Assembly (NCBI RefSeq): GCF_036346595.1
Contig: NZ_CP107834.1
Span: 6,138,001 to 6,202,000 of the forward strand
Reading direction: 5' to 3'
DNA from: Streptomyces sp. NBC_00525
GTDB taxonomy: Bacteria; Actinomycetota; Actinomycetes; Streptomycetales; Streptomycetaceae
DNA: 64,000 bases
Positions 37,711 to 46,686 of this stretch are shown here, piece after piece. The first letter of the stretch is position 1, and each line of letters opens with the position of its first letter. The translations under genes and the position numbers were made by a program. The notes under the pieces were generated by a model. That model was given only the letters and a program-made list of their open reading frames with translations, was not told the origin of the DNA and did no database searches.

Positions 37711-38862
37711 ATGGCAGCAGCAGAGAACGGTCCGCGCGGCCCCCTCGCCGGGCTGCGGGTGGTGGAGCTGGCCGGCATCGGCCCCGGCCCCTTCGCCGCG
37801 ATGCTCCTGGCCGATCTGGGCGCCGACGTGGTGCGGATCGACCGTCCGGGCGGCGCCGGACTCGGTATCGACCCGGCCCGCGACCTCACCAACCGCAACA
37901 AGCGCTCCGTGCTCGTCGACCTCAAGGACCCCGCAGGACCGGCGACCGTCCTGGACCTCGTCGAGCGCGCCGACGTCCTCGTCGAGGGCTACCGGCCGGG
38001 CGTCGCCGAACGCCTGGGCGTCGGCCCCGACGCCTGCCTCGCCCGCAATCCGAAGCTCGTCTACGGGCGGATGACCGGCTGGGGCCAGGACGGGCCGCTG
38101 GCCGCGCGCGCCGGGCACGACATCGCGTACATCGCGCTCACCGGCACCCTCTCCATGATCGGCGGACCCGGCGAGCCGCCCACCGTCCCCGCCAACCTGG
38201 TCGGCGACTACGCGGGCGGCTCGCTGTACCTCGTCGTCGGCGTCCTCGCCGCCCTCCAGCACGCCCGCACCCCCGGCGGCACCGGACAGGTCGTGGACGC
38301 GGCGATCGTCGACGGCGCCGCCCACCTCGCCACGATGATCCACGGCATGCTCGCGGCCGGCAGCTGGCAGGACCGGCGCGGCTCCAACCTGCTGGACGGC
38401 GGCTGCCCCTTCTACGGCACCTACGCGACCGCGGACGGCCAGTACATGGCGGTCGGCCCGCTGGAGCAGCGGTTCTACGACGAGTTCGTCCGGCTCCTCG
38501 GCATCGCGGACACCGCCCCCGACCGGGGCGACCTCGCCCGCTGGGACGAGCTGCGCACCGCCGTCGCCGACCGGTTCCGCAGCCGGACCCGCGCCGAGTG
38601 GACCGCGGTCTTCGACGGGACGGACGCCTGCGTGGCCCCTGTCCTCTCGCTCCGCGAGGCCCCCCACCACCCCCATCTGGCGGCCCGCGCCACCTTCGTC
38701 GAACACGGCGGACTCACCCAGCCCGCGCCCGCGCCCCGCTTCACGGCCACGCCCACCGCCGTGCGCACCGGACCCGCCCTGCCGGGCGCGGACACCGAAG
38801 CCGTCGCCGCCGACTGGGACGTGCCCGGCCTGCTCACCACCCGGAAGGACACCACCGACTGA
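37711..38862 (+). CDS. CaiB/BaiF CoA-transferase or alpha-methylacyl-CoA racemase
   Basis: A 383-residue class III CoA-transferase family protein. The N-terminus GLRVVELAGIGPGPFAAMLL then ADLGADVVRIDRPGG, with RNKRSVLVDLKDP and the catalytic-type GHDIAYIALTGTLSMIG, matches alpha-methylacyl-CoA racemases, where the histidine of GHDINY and a nearby aspartate act. A racemase would prepare branched acyl-CoAs for the dehydrogenase that follows. It is the first gene of the operon and overlaps the next by one base. Confidence 0.88.
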   Translation: MAAAENGPRGPLAGLRVVELAGIGPGPFAAMLLADLGADVVRIDRPGGAGLGIDPARDLTNRNKRSVLVDLKDPAGPATVLDLVERADVLVEGYRPGVAERLGVGPDACLARNPKLVYGRMTGWGQDGPLAARAGHDIAYIALTGTLSMIGGPGEPPTVPANLVGDYAGGSLYLVVGVLAALQHARTPGGTGQVVDAAIVDGAAHLATMIHGMLAAGSWQDRRGSNLLDGGCPFYGTYATADGQYMAVGPLEQRFYDEFVRLLGIADTAPDRGDLARWDELRTAVADRFRSRTRAEWTAVFDGTDACVAPVLSLREAPHHPHLAARATFVEHGGLTQPAPAPRFTATPTAVRTGPALPGADTEAVAADWDVPGLLTTRKDTTD

Positions 38863-40004
38863 TGCAGCGGCAGATCTTCACCGAAGAGCACGACGCGTTC
38901 CGCGAGACCGTACGCACCTTCCTCGCCAAGGAGGTCCTTCCGCACTACGAGCAGTGGGAGAAGGACGGCATCGTCTCCCGCGAGGCCTGGCGCGCCGCCG
39001 GCCGCCAGGGCCTGCTCGGCCTCGCCGTGCCCGAGGAGTACGGGGGCGGCGGCAACCCCGACTTCCGCTACAGCGCCGTGCTCGCCGAGGAGTTCACCCG
39101 CGCCGGCACCCCCGGCCTCGCGCTCGGGCTGCACAACGACATCATCGGCCCCTACCTCACCGGGCTGGCCACCGAGGAGCAGAAGCGGCGCTGGCTCCCC
39201 GGCTTCTGCACCGGCGAGATCATCACCGCCATCGCCATGACCGAACCCGGCGCCGGCTCCGACCTCCAGGGCATCCGCACCACCGCCGAGGACAAGGGCG
39301 ACCACTGGCTGCTCAACGGCTCCAAGACGTTCATCTCCAACGGCATCCTCGCCGACCTGGTGGTCGTCGTCGCGAAGACCACCCCCGAGGGCGGCGCCAA
39401 GGGCCTCTCGCTCATCGTCGTGGAACGCGGCGCCGAGGGCTTCGAACGGGGCCGCAACCTCGACAAGATCGGCCAGAAGTCCCAGGACACCGCCGAACTC
39501 TTCTTCAACGACGTGCGCGTCCCCAAGGACAACCTCCTCGGTGAACGCGACGGCGCCTTCATCCACCTGATGACCAACCTCGCCCAGGAACGCATGGGCA
39601 TAGCCGTCGCCGGGATCGCCGCCGCCGAACACCTCCTGGAGATCACCACCGCGTACGTCAAGGAGCGCGAGGCGTTCGGCCGGCCGCTCGCCAGGCTCCA
39701 GCACATCCGCTTCGAGATCGCGGAGATGGCCACCGAGTGCGCCGTCACCCGCGCCTTCCTCGACCGGTGCGTCGTGGACCACTCCGAGGGCACCCTCGAC
39801 GCCGTACACGCCTCCATGGCGAAGTGGTGGGCGACCGAACTGCAGAAGCGCGTCGCCGACCGATGCCTCCAACTGCACGGCGGCTACGGGTACATGTCGG
39901 AGTACCCGGTGGCCAGGGCGTTCACCGACGGCCGCATCCAGACCATCTACGGCGGCACGACCGAGATCATGAAGGAGATCATCGGCCGCTCGCTGCTCGG
40001 CTGA
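38862..40004 (+). CDS. acyl-CoA dehydrogenase
   Basis: A 380-residue FAD enzyme for the first oxidation step of the pathway. Signatures are AIAMTEPGAGSDLQGIRTTA and RCLQLHGGYGYMSEYPVARA, ending TIYGGTTEIMKEIIGRSLLG. The usual catalytic glutamate position in that last motif is glycine; instead a glutamate lies in NLAQERMGIAVAG, the position used by isovaleryl-CoA and long-chain enzymes. Branched-chain or long-chain substrates are therefore more likely, which agrees with the racemase upstream. Confidence 0.93.
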   Translation: MQRQIFTEEHDAFRETVRTFLAKEVLPHYEQWEKDGIVSREAWRAAGRQGLLGLAVPEEYGGGGNPDFRYSAVLAEEFTRAGTPGLALGLHNDIIGPYLTGLATEEQKRRWLPGFCTGEIITAIAMTEPGAGSDLQGIRTTAEDKGDHWLLNGSKTFISNGILADLVVVVAKTTPEGGAKGLSLIVVERGAEGFERGRNLDKIGQKSQDTAELFFNDVRVPKDNLLGERDGAFIHLMTNLAQERMGIAVAGIAAAEHLLEITTAYVKEREAFGRPLARLQHIRFEIAEMATECAVTRAFLDRCVVDHSEGTLDAVHASMAKWWATELQKRVADRCLQLHGGYGYMSEYPVARAFTDGRIQTIYGGTTEIMKEIIGRSLLG

Positions 40005-40043
40005 CCCACCCTCCTCGCACCACCCGCCCGAAAGGCTGCTGAC

Positions 40044-41258
40044 TTGAGCACCGAAGCGTACGTCTACGACGCGATCCGCACCCCGCGCGGCCGCGGCAAG
40101 GCCAACGGGGCCCTGCACGGCACCAAGCCGATCGACCTCGTCGTCGGCCTGATCCACGAGATCCGCGCCCGCTTCCCCGGCCTCGACCCCGCCGCGATCG
40201 ACGACATCGTCCTCGGCGTGGTCAGCCCGCTCGGCGACCAGGGCTCCGACATCGCCCGGATCGCCGCCATCGCGGCCGGCCTGCCGGACACCGTCGCCGG
40301 CGTCCAGGAGAACCGCTTCTGCGCCTCCGGTCTGGAGGCCGTCAACCTGGCCGCCGCCAAGGTCCGCTCGGGCTGGGAGGACCTGATCCTGGCGGGCGGC
40401 GTCGAGTCGATGTCCCGGGTGCCGATGGGCTCGGACGGCGGCGCCTGGGCCATGGACCCGATGACCAACTACGAGACCGGCTTCGCCCCGCAGGGCATCG
40501 GCGCCGACCTCATCGCGACCATCGAGGGCTTCTCGCGCCGCGACGTGGACGAGTACGCCGCGCTCTCCCAGGAGCGGGCCGCCGAGGCGTGGAAGGACAA
40601 CCGCTTCGCGCGGTCCGTCGTCCCCGTCAAGGACCGCAACGGCCTCGTCGTCCTCGACCACGACGAGCACATGCGCCCCGGCACCACCGCCGACTCCCTC
40701 GCCGCGCTCAAGCCCTCCTTCGCGACCATCGGCGAGATGGGCGGCTTCGACGCGGTGGCGCTCCAGAAGTACCACTGGGTCGAGAAGATCGACCACGTCC
40801 ACCACGCGGGCAACTCCTCCGGCATCGTGGACGGCGCCTCCCTCGTCGCCATCGGCAACAAGGAGACCGGCGAGCGCTACGGCCTCACCCCGCGCGCCCG
40901 CATCGTCTCGGCCGCCGTCTCCGGCTCCGAGCCCACCATCATGCTCACCGGCCCCGCGCCCGCCACCCGCAAGGCGCTGGCCAAGGCCGGGCTCACCATC
41001 GACGACATCGACCTGGTCGAGATCAACGAGGCGTTCGCCGGCGTCGTCCTGCGCTTCGTCCGCGACATGGGGCTCTCCCTCGACAAGGTCAACGTCAACG
41101 GCGGCGCCATCGCCCTCGGGCACCCGCTGGGTGCCACCGGCGCGATGATCCTCGGCACCCTCATCGACGAACTGGAACGCCGCGACCGGCGCTACGGCCT
41201 GGCCACCCTGTGCGTGGGCGGCGGCATGGGCATCGCCACCGTCGTCGAGCGTCTCTGA
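40044..41258 (+). CDS. acetyl-CoA acetyltransferase (thiolase)
   Basis: A 404-residue thiolase that cleaves 3-ketoacyl-CoA with CoA in the last beta-oxidation step. The nucleophilic cysteine is in [20 protein letters not shown] near residue 93, the histidine in [16 protein letters not shown] near 360 and the second cysteine in [13 protein letters not shown] near 390. The start is a TTG behind GAAAGG, 39 bases after the dehydrogenase. Confidence 0.95.
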   Translation: MSTEAYVYDAIRTPRGRGKANGALHGTKPIDLVVGLIHEIRARFPGLDPAAIDDIVLGVVSPLGDQGSDIARIAAIAAGLPDTVAGVQENRFCASGLEAVNLAAAKVRSGWEDLILAGGVESMSRVPMGSDGGAWAMDPMTNYETGFAPQGIGADLIATIEGFSRRDVDEYAALSQERAAEAWKDNRFARSVVPVKDRNGLVVLDHDEHMRPGTTADSLAALKPSFATIGEMGGFDAVALQKYHWVEKIDHVHHAGNSSGIVDGASLVAIGNKETGERYGLTPRARIVSAAVSGSEPTIMLTGPAPATRKALAKAGLTIDDIDLVEINEAFAGVVLRFVRDMGLSLDKVNVNGGAIALGHPLGATGAMILGTLIDELERRDRRYGLATLCVGGGMGIATVVERL

Positions 41259-41289
41259 CCGTCCCCCTTCCTACGGAGAAGACACACCC

Positions 41290-43461
41290 ATGACCGAGAG
41301 CACGACCATCCGCTGGGAACAGGACGAGACCGGCGTCGTCACCCTCGTACTGGACGATCCCGACCAGTCCGCCAACACGATGAACCAGGCGTTCAAGGAC
41401 TCCATCGCGGCCGTCGCCGATCGCGCCGAGGCCGAGAAGGACTCCATCCGGGGCATCATCTACACCTCCGCCAAGAAGACCTTCTTCGCGGGCGGCGACC
41501 TCAAGGAAATGATCCGGATCGGTCCTTCGAGCGCGCAGCTCGCGTTCGACACCGGCACCGCCATCAAGAACTCGCTGCGCCGCATCGAGACCCTCGGCAA
41601 GCCGGTCGTCGCCGCCATCAACGGCGCCGCGCTCGGCGGCGGCTACGAGATCGCCCTCGCCGCCCACCACCGCGTCGCCCTCGACGCCCCCGGCTCCCGC
41701 ATCGGCCTGCCCGAGGTCACCCTGGGACTGCTCCCCGCCGGCGGCGGCGTCACCCGCACCGTACGCCTCATGGGCATCGCCGACGCCCTGCTGAAGGTCC
41801 TCCTCCAGGGCACCCAGTACACCCCCCGGCGCGCCCTGGAGAACGGCTTGGTCCACGAGGTCGCGGCCACGCCCGAGGAGATGCTCGACAAGGCCCGCGC
41901 CTTCATCGACGCCCACCCCGAGTCGCAGCAGCCCTGGGACGTCAAGGGCTACAAGATCCCCGGCGGCACCCCGTCGAACCCGAAGTTCGCCGCGAACCTG
42001 CCGGCCTTCCCGTCCAACCTCAAGAAGCAGATCGCCGGCGCCCCGATGCCCGCGCCGCGCAACATTCTGGCCGCCGCCGTCGAGGGCTCCCAGGTCGACT
42101 TCGAGACCGCGCTGACCATCGAGGCCCGGTACTTCACCGAGCTGGTCACCGGGCAGACCGCCAAGAACATGATCCAGGCGTTCTTCTTCGACCTCCAGGC
42201 CGTCAACTCCGGCGCCAGCCGCCCCAAGGGCATCGAGGAGCGCCCCGTCCGCAAGGTCGCCGTCCTCGGCGCCGGCATGATGGGCGCCGGCATCGCCTAC
42301 TCCTGCGCCAGGGCCGGGATCGAGGTCGTCCTCAAGGACGTCTCCGCCGAGGCCGCCGCCAAGGGCAAGGCGTACAGCGAGAAGCTGCTCGACAAGGCGC
42401 TCGCGCGGGGCCGCACGACCGAGGCGAAGCGCGCCGAACTGCTGGCCCGCATCACCCCGACCGCCGACCCGGCCGACCTCGCCGGCTGCGACGCCGTCAT
42501 CGAGGCCGTCTTCGAGGACACCGCGCTCAAGCACCGGGTCTTCCAGGAGATCCAGGACGTCGTCGAGCCGGACGCGCTGCTGTGCTCCAACACCTCCACC
42601 CTGCCCATCACGGTGCTGGCCGAGGGCGTCGAGCGGCCCGCCGACTTCATCGGGCTGCACTTCTTCTCACCGGTCGACAAGATGCCGCTGGTCGAGATCA
42701 TCAAGGGCGAGAAGACCGGGGACGAGGCGCTGGCCCGCGCCTTCGACCTGGTCCGCCTGATCCGGAAGACCCCGATCGTGGTCAACGACTCGCGCGGCTT
42801 CTTCACCTCGCGCGTCATCGGCCAGTTCATCAACGAGGGCGTCGCGATGGTCGGCGAAGGCGTCGAGCCCGCCTCCGTCGAGCAGGCCGCGGCCCAGGCC
42901 GGCTACCCGGCCAAGGTGCTCTCCCTGATGGACGAGCTGACCCTCACCCTGCCGCGCAAGATCCGCGACGAGACCCGCAGGGCCGTCGAGGAGGCCGGCG
43001 GCACCTGGCCCGGCCACCCGGCGGACGAGGTGATCGACCGCATGGTGGACGAGTTCGGCCGCCCCGGCCGCAGCGGCGGCGCCGGCTTCTACGAGTACGA
43101 CGAGGCCGGCAAGCGCACGCGCCTGTGGCCGGGCCTGCGCGAGCACTTCGGGAAGCCGGACGCCGATGTCCCGTTCACGGACATGCAGGAGCGCATGCTC
43201 TTCTCCGAGGCGCTGGACAGCGTCCGCTGCCTGGAGGAGAACGTCCTGATCACCGTCGCCGACGCCAACATCGGCTCCATCATGGGCATCGGCTTCCCGC
43301 CGTGGACCGGCGGTGTTCTCCAGTACATCAACGGCTACGAGGGCGGCCTGCCCGGCTTCGTGGCCCGCGCGCGGGAACTCGCCGAGCGCTACGGCGACCG
43401 CTTCCTGCCGCCCGCGCTGCTGGTGGAGAAGGCGGAGAAGGGCGAGACCTTCCACGACTGA
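41290..43461 (+). CDS. fadB: FadB-type enoyl-CoA hydratase / 3-hydroxyacyl-CoA dehydrogenase fusion
   Basis: A 723-residue bifunctional enzyme for the two middle steps of beta-oxidation. The N-terminal crotonase part has SAKKTFFAGGDLKEMIR (oxyanion hole), NGAALGGGYEIALAA and the catalytic glutamate in IGLPEVTLGLLPAGGG. The dehydrogenase part begins VAVLGAGMMGAGIAYSCARA near residue 325 (NAD site) and has GLHFFSPVDKMPLVEIIKGE with the catalytic histidine, then NDSRGFFTSRVIGQFINEG. Thiolase and FadB together form the trifunctional set. It ends the operon before a strong terminator. Confidence 0.95.
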   Translation: MTESTTIRWEQDETGVVTLVLDDPDQSANTMNQAFKDSIAAVADRAEAEKDSIRGIIYTSAKKTFFAGGDLKEMIRIGPSSAQLAFDTGTAIKNSLRRIETLGKPVVAAINGAALGGGYEIALAAHHRVALDAPGSRIGLPEVTLGLLPAGGGVTRTVRLMGIADALLKVLLQGTQYTPRRALENGLVHEVAATPEEMLDKARAFIDAHPESQQPWDVKGYKIPGGTPSNPKFAANLPAFPSNLKKQIAGAPMPAPRNILAAAVEGSQVDFETALTIEARYFTELVTGQTAKNMIQAFFFDLQAVNSGASRPKGIEERPVRKVAVLGAGMMGAGIAYSCARAGIEVVLKDVSAEAAAKGKAYSEKLLDKALARGRTTEAKRAELLARITPTADPADLAGCDAVIEAVFEDTALKHRVFQEIQDVVEPDALLCSNTSTLPITVLAEGVERPADFIGLHFFSPVDKMPLVEIIKGEKTGDEALARAFDLVRLIRKTPIVVNDSRGFFTSRVIGQFINEGVAMVGEGVEPASVEQAAAQAGYPAKVLSLMDELTLTLPRKIRDETRRAVEEAGGTWPGHPADEVIDRMVDEFGRPGRSGGAGFYEYDEAGKRTRLWPGLREHFGKPDADVPFTDMQERMLFSEALDSVRCLEENVLITVADANIGSIMGIGFPPWTGGVLQYINGYEGGLPGFVARARELAERYGDRFLPPALLVEKAEKGETFHD

Positions 43462-43474
43462 CAGCCGGACCGCT

Positions 43475-43510
43475 GTGCCGTACCGCCCCTCGCCGGGAGC
43501 GGTACGGCAC
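43475..43510. terminator. Bidirectional terminator after the beta-oxidation operon
   Basis: GTGCCGTACCGC (43475-43486) and GCGGTACGGCAC (43499-43510) form a perfect 12-base stem with a 12-base loop, in the 63-base gap between fadB and the opposing MerR gene. Confidence 0.9.
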
Positions 43511-43524
43511 ACCCGTCTTCCGGC

Positions 43525-44256
43525 TCAGTCGGCGGTGAACGCGGCCCGCAACTGCTCCTTGAGCGAGCGCTGGAACGCCGTCACCAGGGCCTGGAGCACC
43601 ATCGGCTGCATATGCGCGGAGAGCGACTTCATCGCCTTGACGTGCTCGGGGTCCGCCTCCCGCTCCCGGTACGGGCCCCAGACCTCGTCCCGGAAGAGCC
43701 GGGTCAGCTCCTGCGCGGCCGCGCGGGTGTGCTCCACCAGGACCGTACGGGCGGCGAGGATCGTCTCGTGCGCGATCGGTACGTCGAGCAGCTCCACGCC
43801 CAGCCGCAGCAGCCCCGGATCGAGCCGGAACACCCCGTCCTCGGGCGCGGACCGCTCCAGCACGCCCATCGCGGCCAGCCGTTCGAGATCCTGCTCGCCG
43901 AGCGGCCGCCCGGCCCGCCGCTCCAGCTCCGCCCGTGAGGCGTCCTCCGGCGAGTCCGGCGCCCAGGACGCCACCAGAGCCCGGTGGATGGCCAGATCGT
44001 GGGCGCTCAGATCGGGCGGCAGCTGCTCCAGGTACCGTTCGATCGCGGCGAGCGTCATGCCCTGGTGCTGGAGCTCCTCGATCAGCGCCAGCCGCGAGAG
44101 ATGGCCGTGCCCGTAGTGCCCGACCCGGCGCGGCCCGATCACCGGCGGCGGCAGCAGCCCGCGCGTGCTGTAGAACCGCACCGTGCGCACGGTCACCCCG
44201 GCGCGAGCCGCCAGCTCGTCGACGGTGAGCTTCGGCTCCTCGGCCTCGTCCGCCAT
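43525..44256 (-). CDS. MerR-family regulator
   Basis: A 243-residue regulator. The N-terminal DNA-binding domain is LTVDELAARAGVTVRTVRFY then STRGLLPPPV and GHLSRLALIEELQHQGMTLA, followed by IERYLEQL. The remaining 170 residues are helical (LVEHTRAAAQELTRLFRDEV) without the metal-binding cysteines of metal sensors, so an organic ligand is likely. ATG 44256 follows GAGGAGCGG. It converges on the beta-oxidation operon and could control it, but the sequence does not prove that. Confidence 0.9.
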   Translation of the reverse strand: MADEAEEPKLTVDELAARAGVTVRTVRFYSTRGLLPPPVIGPRRVGHYGHGHLSRLALIEELQHQGMTLAAIERYLEQLPPDLSAHDLAIHRALVASWAPDSPEDASRAELERRAGRPLGEQDLERLAAMGVLERSAPEDGVFRLDPGLLRLGVELLDVPIAHETILAARTVLVEHTRAAAQELTRLFRDEVWGPYREREADPEHVKAMKSLSAHMQPMVLQALVTAFQRSLKEQLRAAFTAD

Positions 44257-44316
44257 GGTCCGCTCCTCGTGTCCGGTGCCGCGAACGGGCCGCGACGCAC
44301 CTGCCCGCCCGGTGCA

Positions 44317-44329
44317 ACAGTATTGCTGT
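44317..44329. promoter_or_regulatory. ACAG-N5-CTGT operator upstream of the MerR gene
   Basis: ACAGTATTGCTGT is a short inverted repeat in an AT-richer stretch 61 bases before the MerR start. It could be the autoregulatory site, but MerR sites are usually longer. Confidence 0.4.
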
Positions 44330-44401
44330 CTCACCAACGATGTGAAAGCCCTGCCCGGCGGTTGCCCGGGGGTTGTCAGTGCCGCCGCCTAGCCTGAACA
44401 C

Positions 44402-44878
44402 ATGTCCGAGATCAGTTACGTACAGGGGGACGCGACCTCGCCGCAGGGCAAGGGCGCCAAGATCATCGTGCATGTCTGCAACGACCTCGGCGGCTGGGGC
44501 AAGGGCTTCGTCCTCGCCCTCTCGCGCCGCTGGCCCGAACCCGAGGCCGCCTACCGCGCCTGGCACCGCGACCGCGCGCACAACGACTTCGGCCTCGGCG
44601 CCGTCCGGTTCGTCCGGGTCTCCCCGTTCGTCGAGGTGGCCAACCTGGTCGGCCAGCACGGCATGCGCCGGGGCAGCAAGGGCGTCCCCGTACGCTACGA
44701 GGCGATCGACACGGGGCTGGCCACCGTCGCCGACCGCGCCCGGGAGCTGGGCGCATCGGTCCACATGCCCCGGATCGGCTGTGGTCTCGCGGGCGGCACC
44801 TGGTCCCGGATCGAGCCCCTCATAGCGGCCCGGCTGACGGAGCGGGGCCTGCCGGTGACCGTGTACGACTTCGGCTGA
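44402..44878 (+). CDS. macro-domain protein (ADP-ribose binding, TARG1/ALC1-like)
   Basis: A 158-residue single macro domain. It shows the start ISYVQGDATSPQ, the ligand loop IIVHVCNDLGGWGKGFVLAL and the late loop VHMPRIGCGLAGGTWSRIEP. This pattern resembles macro domains that bind ADP-ribose and, in the TARG1 group, remove it from proteins or nucleic acids. No ADP-ribosyltransferase is adjacent, so whether it reverses a modification or senses the nucleotide is open. ATG 44402 is divergent from the MerR gene. Confidence 0.88.
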   Translation: MSEISYVQGDATSPQGKGAKIIVHVCNDLGGWGKGFVLALSRRWPEPEAAYRAWHRDRAHNDFGLGAVRFVRVSPFVEVANLVGQHGMRRGSKGVPVRYEAIDTGLATVADRARELGASVHMPRIGCGLAGGTWSRIEPLIAARLTERGLPVTVYDFG

Positions 44879-44973
44879 CGGGCCGGGCCCGGCCTGGATA
44901 CGGGGGTACGCCGCATGTCACCCTGTTGCGGCCGCTCCGTCCGGGGCGAGCCGGTGCGGACGGGGGAGGGGCC

Positions 44974-45606
44974 ATGACGGCACGCGGTGGCGAGGGGGCG
45001 GCCCCCGCCGGGGTGCTGGACGGGGCGGTCGCGCCCACCGACGCGCTGGGCGAACAGATCCTGGACGCCGCGCGCGAGCAGTTCATGACCTTCGGGCTGC
45101 GCCGCTCGACCGTCGACGACGTCGCCAAGCGCGCCGGTGTCTCGCGCGTGACCGTGTACCGGCGGATCGGCAACAAGGACAGCCTGGTCTCGGCGTGCCT
45201 GCTGCGTGAGTACCGCCGGTTCGTCGTGGAGGTGGACCAGGCGGTCGCCGCGCTGCCCACACCGGAGGACCGGCTGGTCGAGGGCTTCGCCGCCGTGCTC
45301 CGGCACATCCGCGAACACCCCCTCATCGGCGGCCTGCTGCGCCTGGAGCCGGAGACCATGCTGCCGTTCCTGACCGTGGAGAGCGGCCCCGCCCTCCTCG
45401 CCATCCGGGACTATCTGGCGGGCCGGCTGCGCGAGGCCCGGCGCCTGGAGGGCGGACCGGAGACCGACCCGACCCCCGTCGCCGAACTCATGGTGCGGAT
45501 CACGGTCTCGTTCCTGCTCAACCCGGTCAGCTGCTTCGAACTGGACGACGACGCCCAGGTCCGCGACTTCGCCCGCCGCTGCCTGGTCCCCCTGCTCACC
45601 GCCTAG
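44974..45606 (+). CDS. TetR-family regulator
   Basis: A 210-residue repressor-type protein. The DNA-binding domain is ILDAAREQFMTFGLRRSTVD, DVAKRAGVSRVTVYRRIGNK, then DSLVSACLLREY. The C-terminal ligand domain is not informative. ATG 44974 follows GGGGGAGGGG. It converges on the MpaB-type oxygenase gene, whose upstream region holds a GATACAA inverted repeat that this protein may recognise. Confidence 0.9.
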   Translation: MTARGGEGAAPAGVLDGAVAPTDALGEQILDAAREQFMTFGLRRSTVDDVAKRAGVSRVTVYRRIGNKDSLVSACLLREYRRFVVEVDQAVAALPTPEDRLVEGFAAVLRHIREHPLIGGLLRLEPETMLPFLTVESGPALLAIRDYLAGRLREARRLEGGPETDPTPVAELMVRITVSFLLNPVSCFELDDDAQVRDFARRCLVPLLTA

Positions 45607-45618
45607 GGCCTGGCCGGC

Positions 45619-46497
45619 TCAGGCCGCCTCGTCCGGCAGCGGCTGCAGCGGGCGGTTCCGTGCCCAGTGCGGGCCCAGGTCGTCCAGCCGCCAGCCGAAC
45701 GGGTACGAGCGGGGCCGCGGCCGGGACGGGAAGCGGCGCGGCCGGGCCGGCATCCGGCGTACGCACCGCGCCCGCAGCCGCAGCGCCCCCGACGCGGCGT
45801 TCCGCGCCCAGCGGGGCTGCGGCCCGAACCCCAGCGCCCGCAGCAGCGGCTCGTCCAGCAGCGCCAGCGAGAACCGGGCGACGAGCGGCCGCAGCGGGCG
45901 CGGATACCAGCTCGCCATCACCCGGAACGTGGCACTGGCCACCCGCCGGTTCGCCGGGTCGTACGCGAACATGCGCTCCTCGTACGCGTCCAGCAGCCGT
46001 TCGAACCCCTCGTACGTGTCGGGGACGTCCTCGATGCCCATCAGCGCGCCCGTCCTGCGCGCCGCCTCCGCCAGCGCCCGCACCTCCTGCGCGCACAGCG
46101 GGCGCCAGCCGTACCGGTCGATCCAGCGCTTGGGCCCCACCACCGTCGTCGCCAGGACATAGCGGAAGTCGTCGTTCGGGATGCGGTACCTGCCGTGGAT
46201 GCGGTTGAGGTGGCGGGCCGCCGCCCGCCCCCGCTCCGAGTCGAACCCGTCGATCGCCATCTCGTACCCGATCAGCACGGTGTCGTCGTACCGCTTCTGC
46301 CCGTTGCGCTCGAACTCCTGGGTGCGGTCGAGGAGCACGGAGATCCTGGGCACCCCGTAATCGCGCAGGAACGCCACGCTCACGCCCTGCCGGTAGTCCC
46401 AGGGGAACTCGTACTGGGAGATCAGCCGGAGGATCTCGGCGTAGTCCCGCGACGGGTCCATCCGGCGGATCTCGCGCAGGCGGCTGTACCGGCCCAT
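45619..46497 (-). CDS. oxygenase MpaB-family protein (DUF2236)
   Basis: A 292-residue protein of the MpaB/latex-clearing-protein superfamily, haem-dependent oxygenases in the few studied cases. Family features are LREIRRMDPSRDYAEILRLI, the arginine/aspartate stretch SVLLDRTQEFERNGQKRYDD, HLNRIHGRYRIPNDDFRYVL and a helical region ending SWYPRPLRPLVARFSLALLD. The C-terminus is rich in arginine and proline. ATG 46497 follows AGGAGGG. Adjacent, convergent TetR gene is a common arrangement. Substrate unknown. Confidence 0.82.
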   Translation of the reverse strand: MGRYSRLREIRRMDPSRDYAEILRLISQYEFPWDYRQGVSVAFLRDYGVPRISVLLDRTQEFERNGQKRYDDTVLIGYEMAIDGFDSERGRAAARHLNRIHGRYRIPNDDFRYVLATTVVGPKRWIDRYGWRPLCAQEVRALAEAARRTGALMGIEDVPDTYEGFERLLDAYEERMFAYDPANRRVASATFRVMASWYPRPLRPLVARFSLALLDEPLLRALGFGPQPRWARNAASGALRLRARCVRRMPARPRRFPSRPRPRSYPFGWRLDDLGPHWARNRPLQPLPDEAA

Positions 46498-46624
46498 GGT
46501 GCGCCCTCCTGTCCGTTTCCGGGCTCCCCACCGCCGAACGGGCCGCTCAACTGACCCGCCCCGTCACGCCATATGACGAGGCGTCGGGTACGCGGCGGAT
46601 GCATGTCGGGTGCGGAGAGTCAAA

Positions 46625-46649
46625 GATACAAATACTATTGACTTGTATC
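46625..46649. promoter_or_regulatory. GATACAA inverted repeat upstream of the MpaB-type gene
   Basis: GATACAA (46625-46631) and TTGTATC (46643-46649) are a perfect 7-base inverted repeat with an 11-base spacer in a sharply AT-rich patch. On the minus strand a TAGTAT-like -10 falls inside it. It lies about 130 bases before the oxygenase start and is a natural TetR-type operator. Confidence 0.65.
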
Positions 46650-46686
46650 ACCGGTCCCGTCAACACCGCCGCGGGGCGGACCGGGA

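Noticed and set aside
38475..41123. An 882-residue open frame antisense to the beta-oxidation operon
   Set aside because: It is a valine/glycine/alanine-rich shadow typical of GC-rich DNA, with no recognisable domain, lying opposite clearly coding genes.
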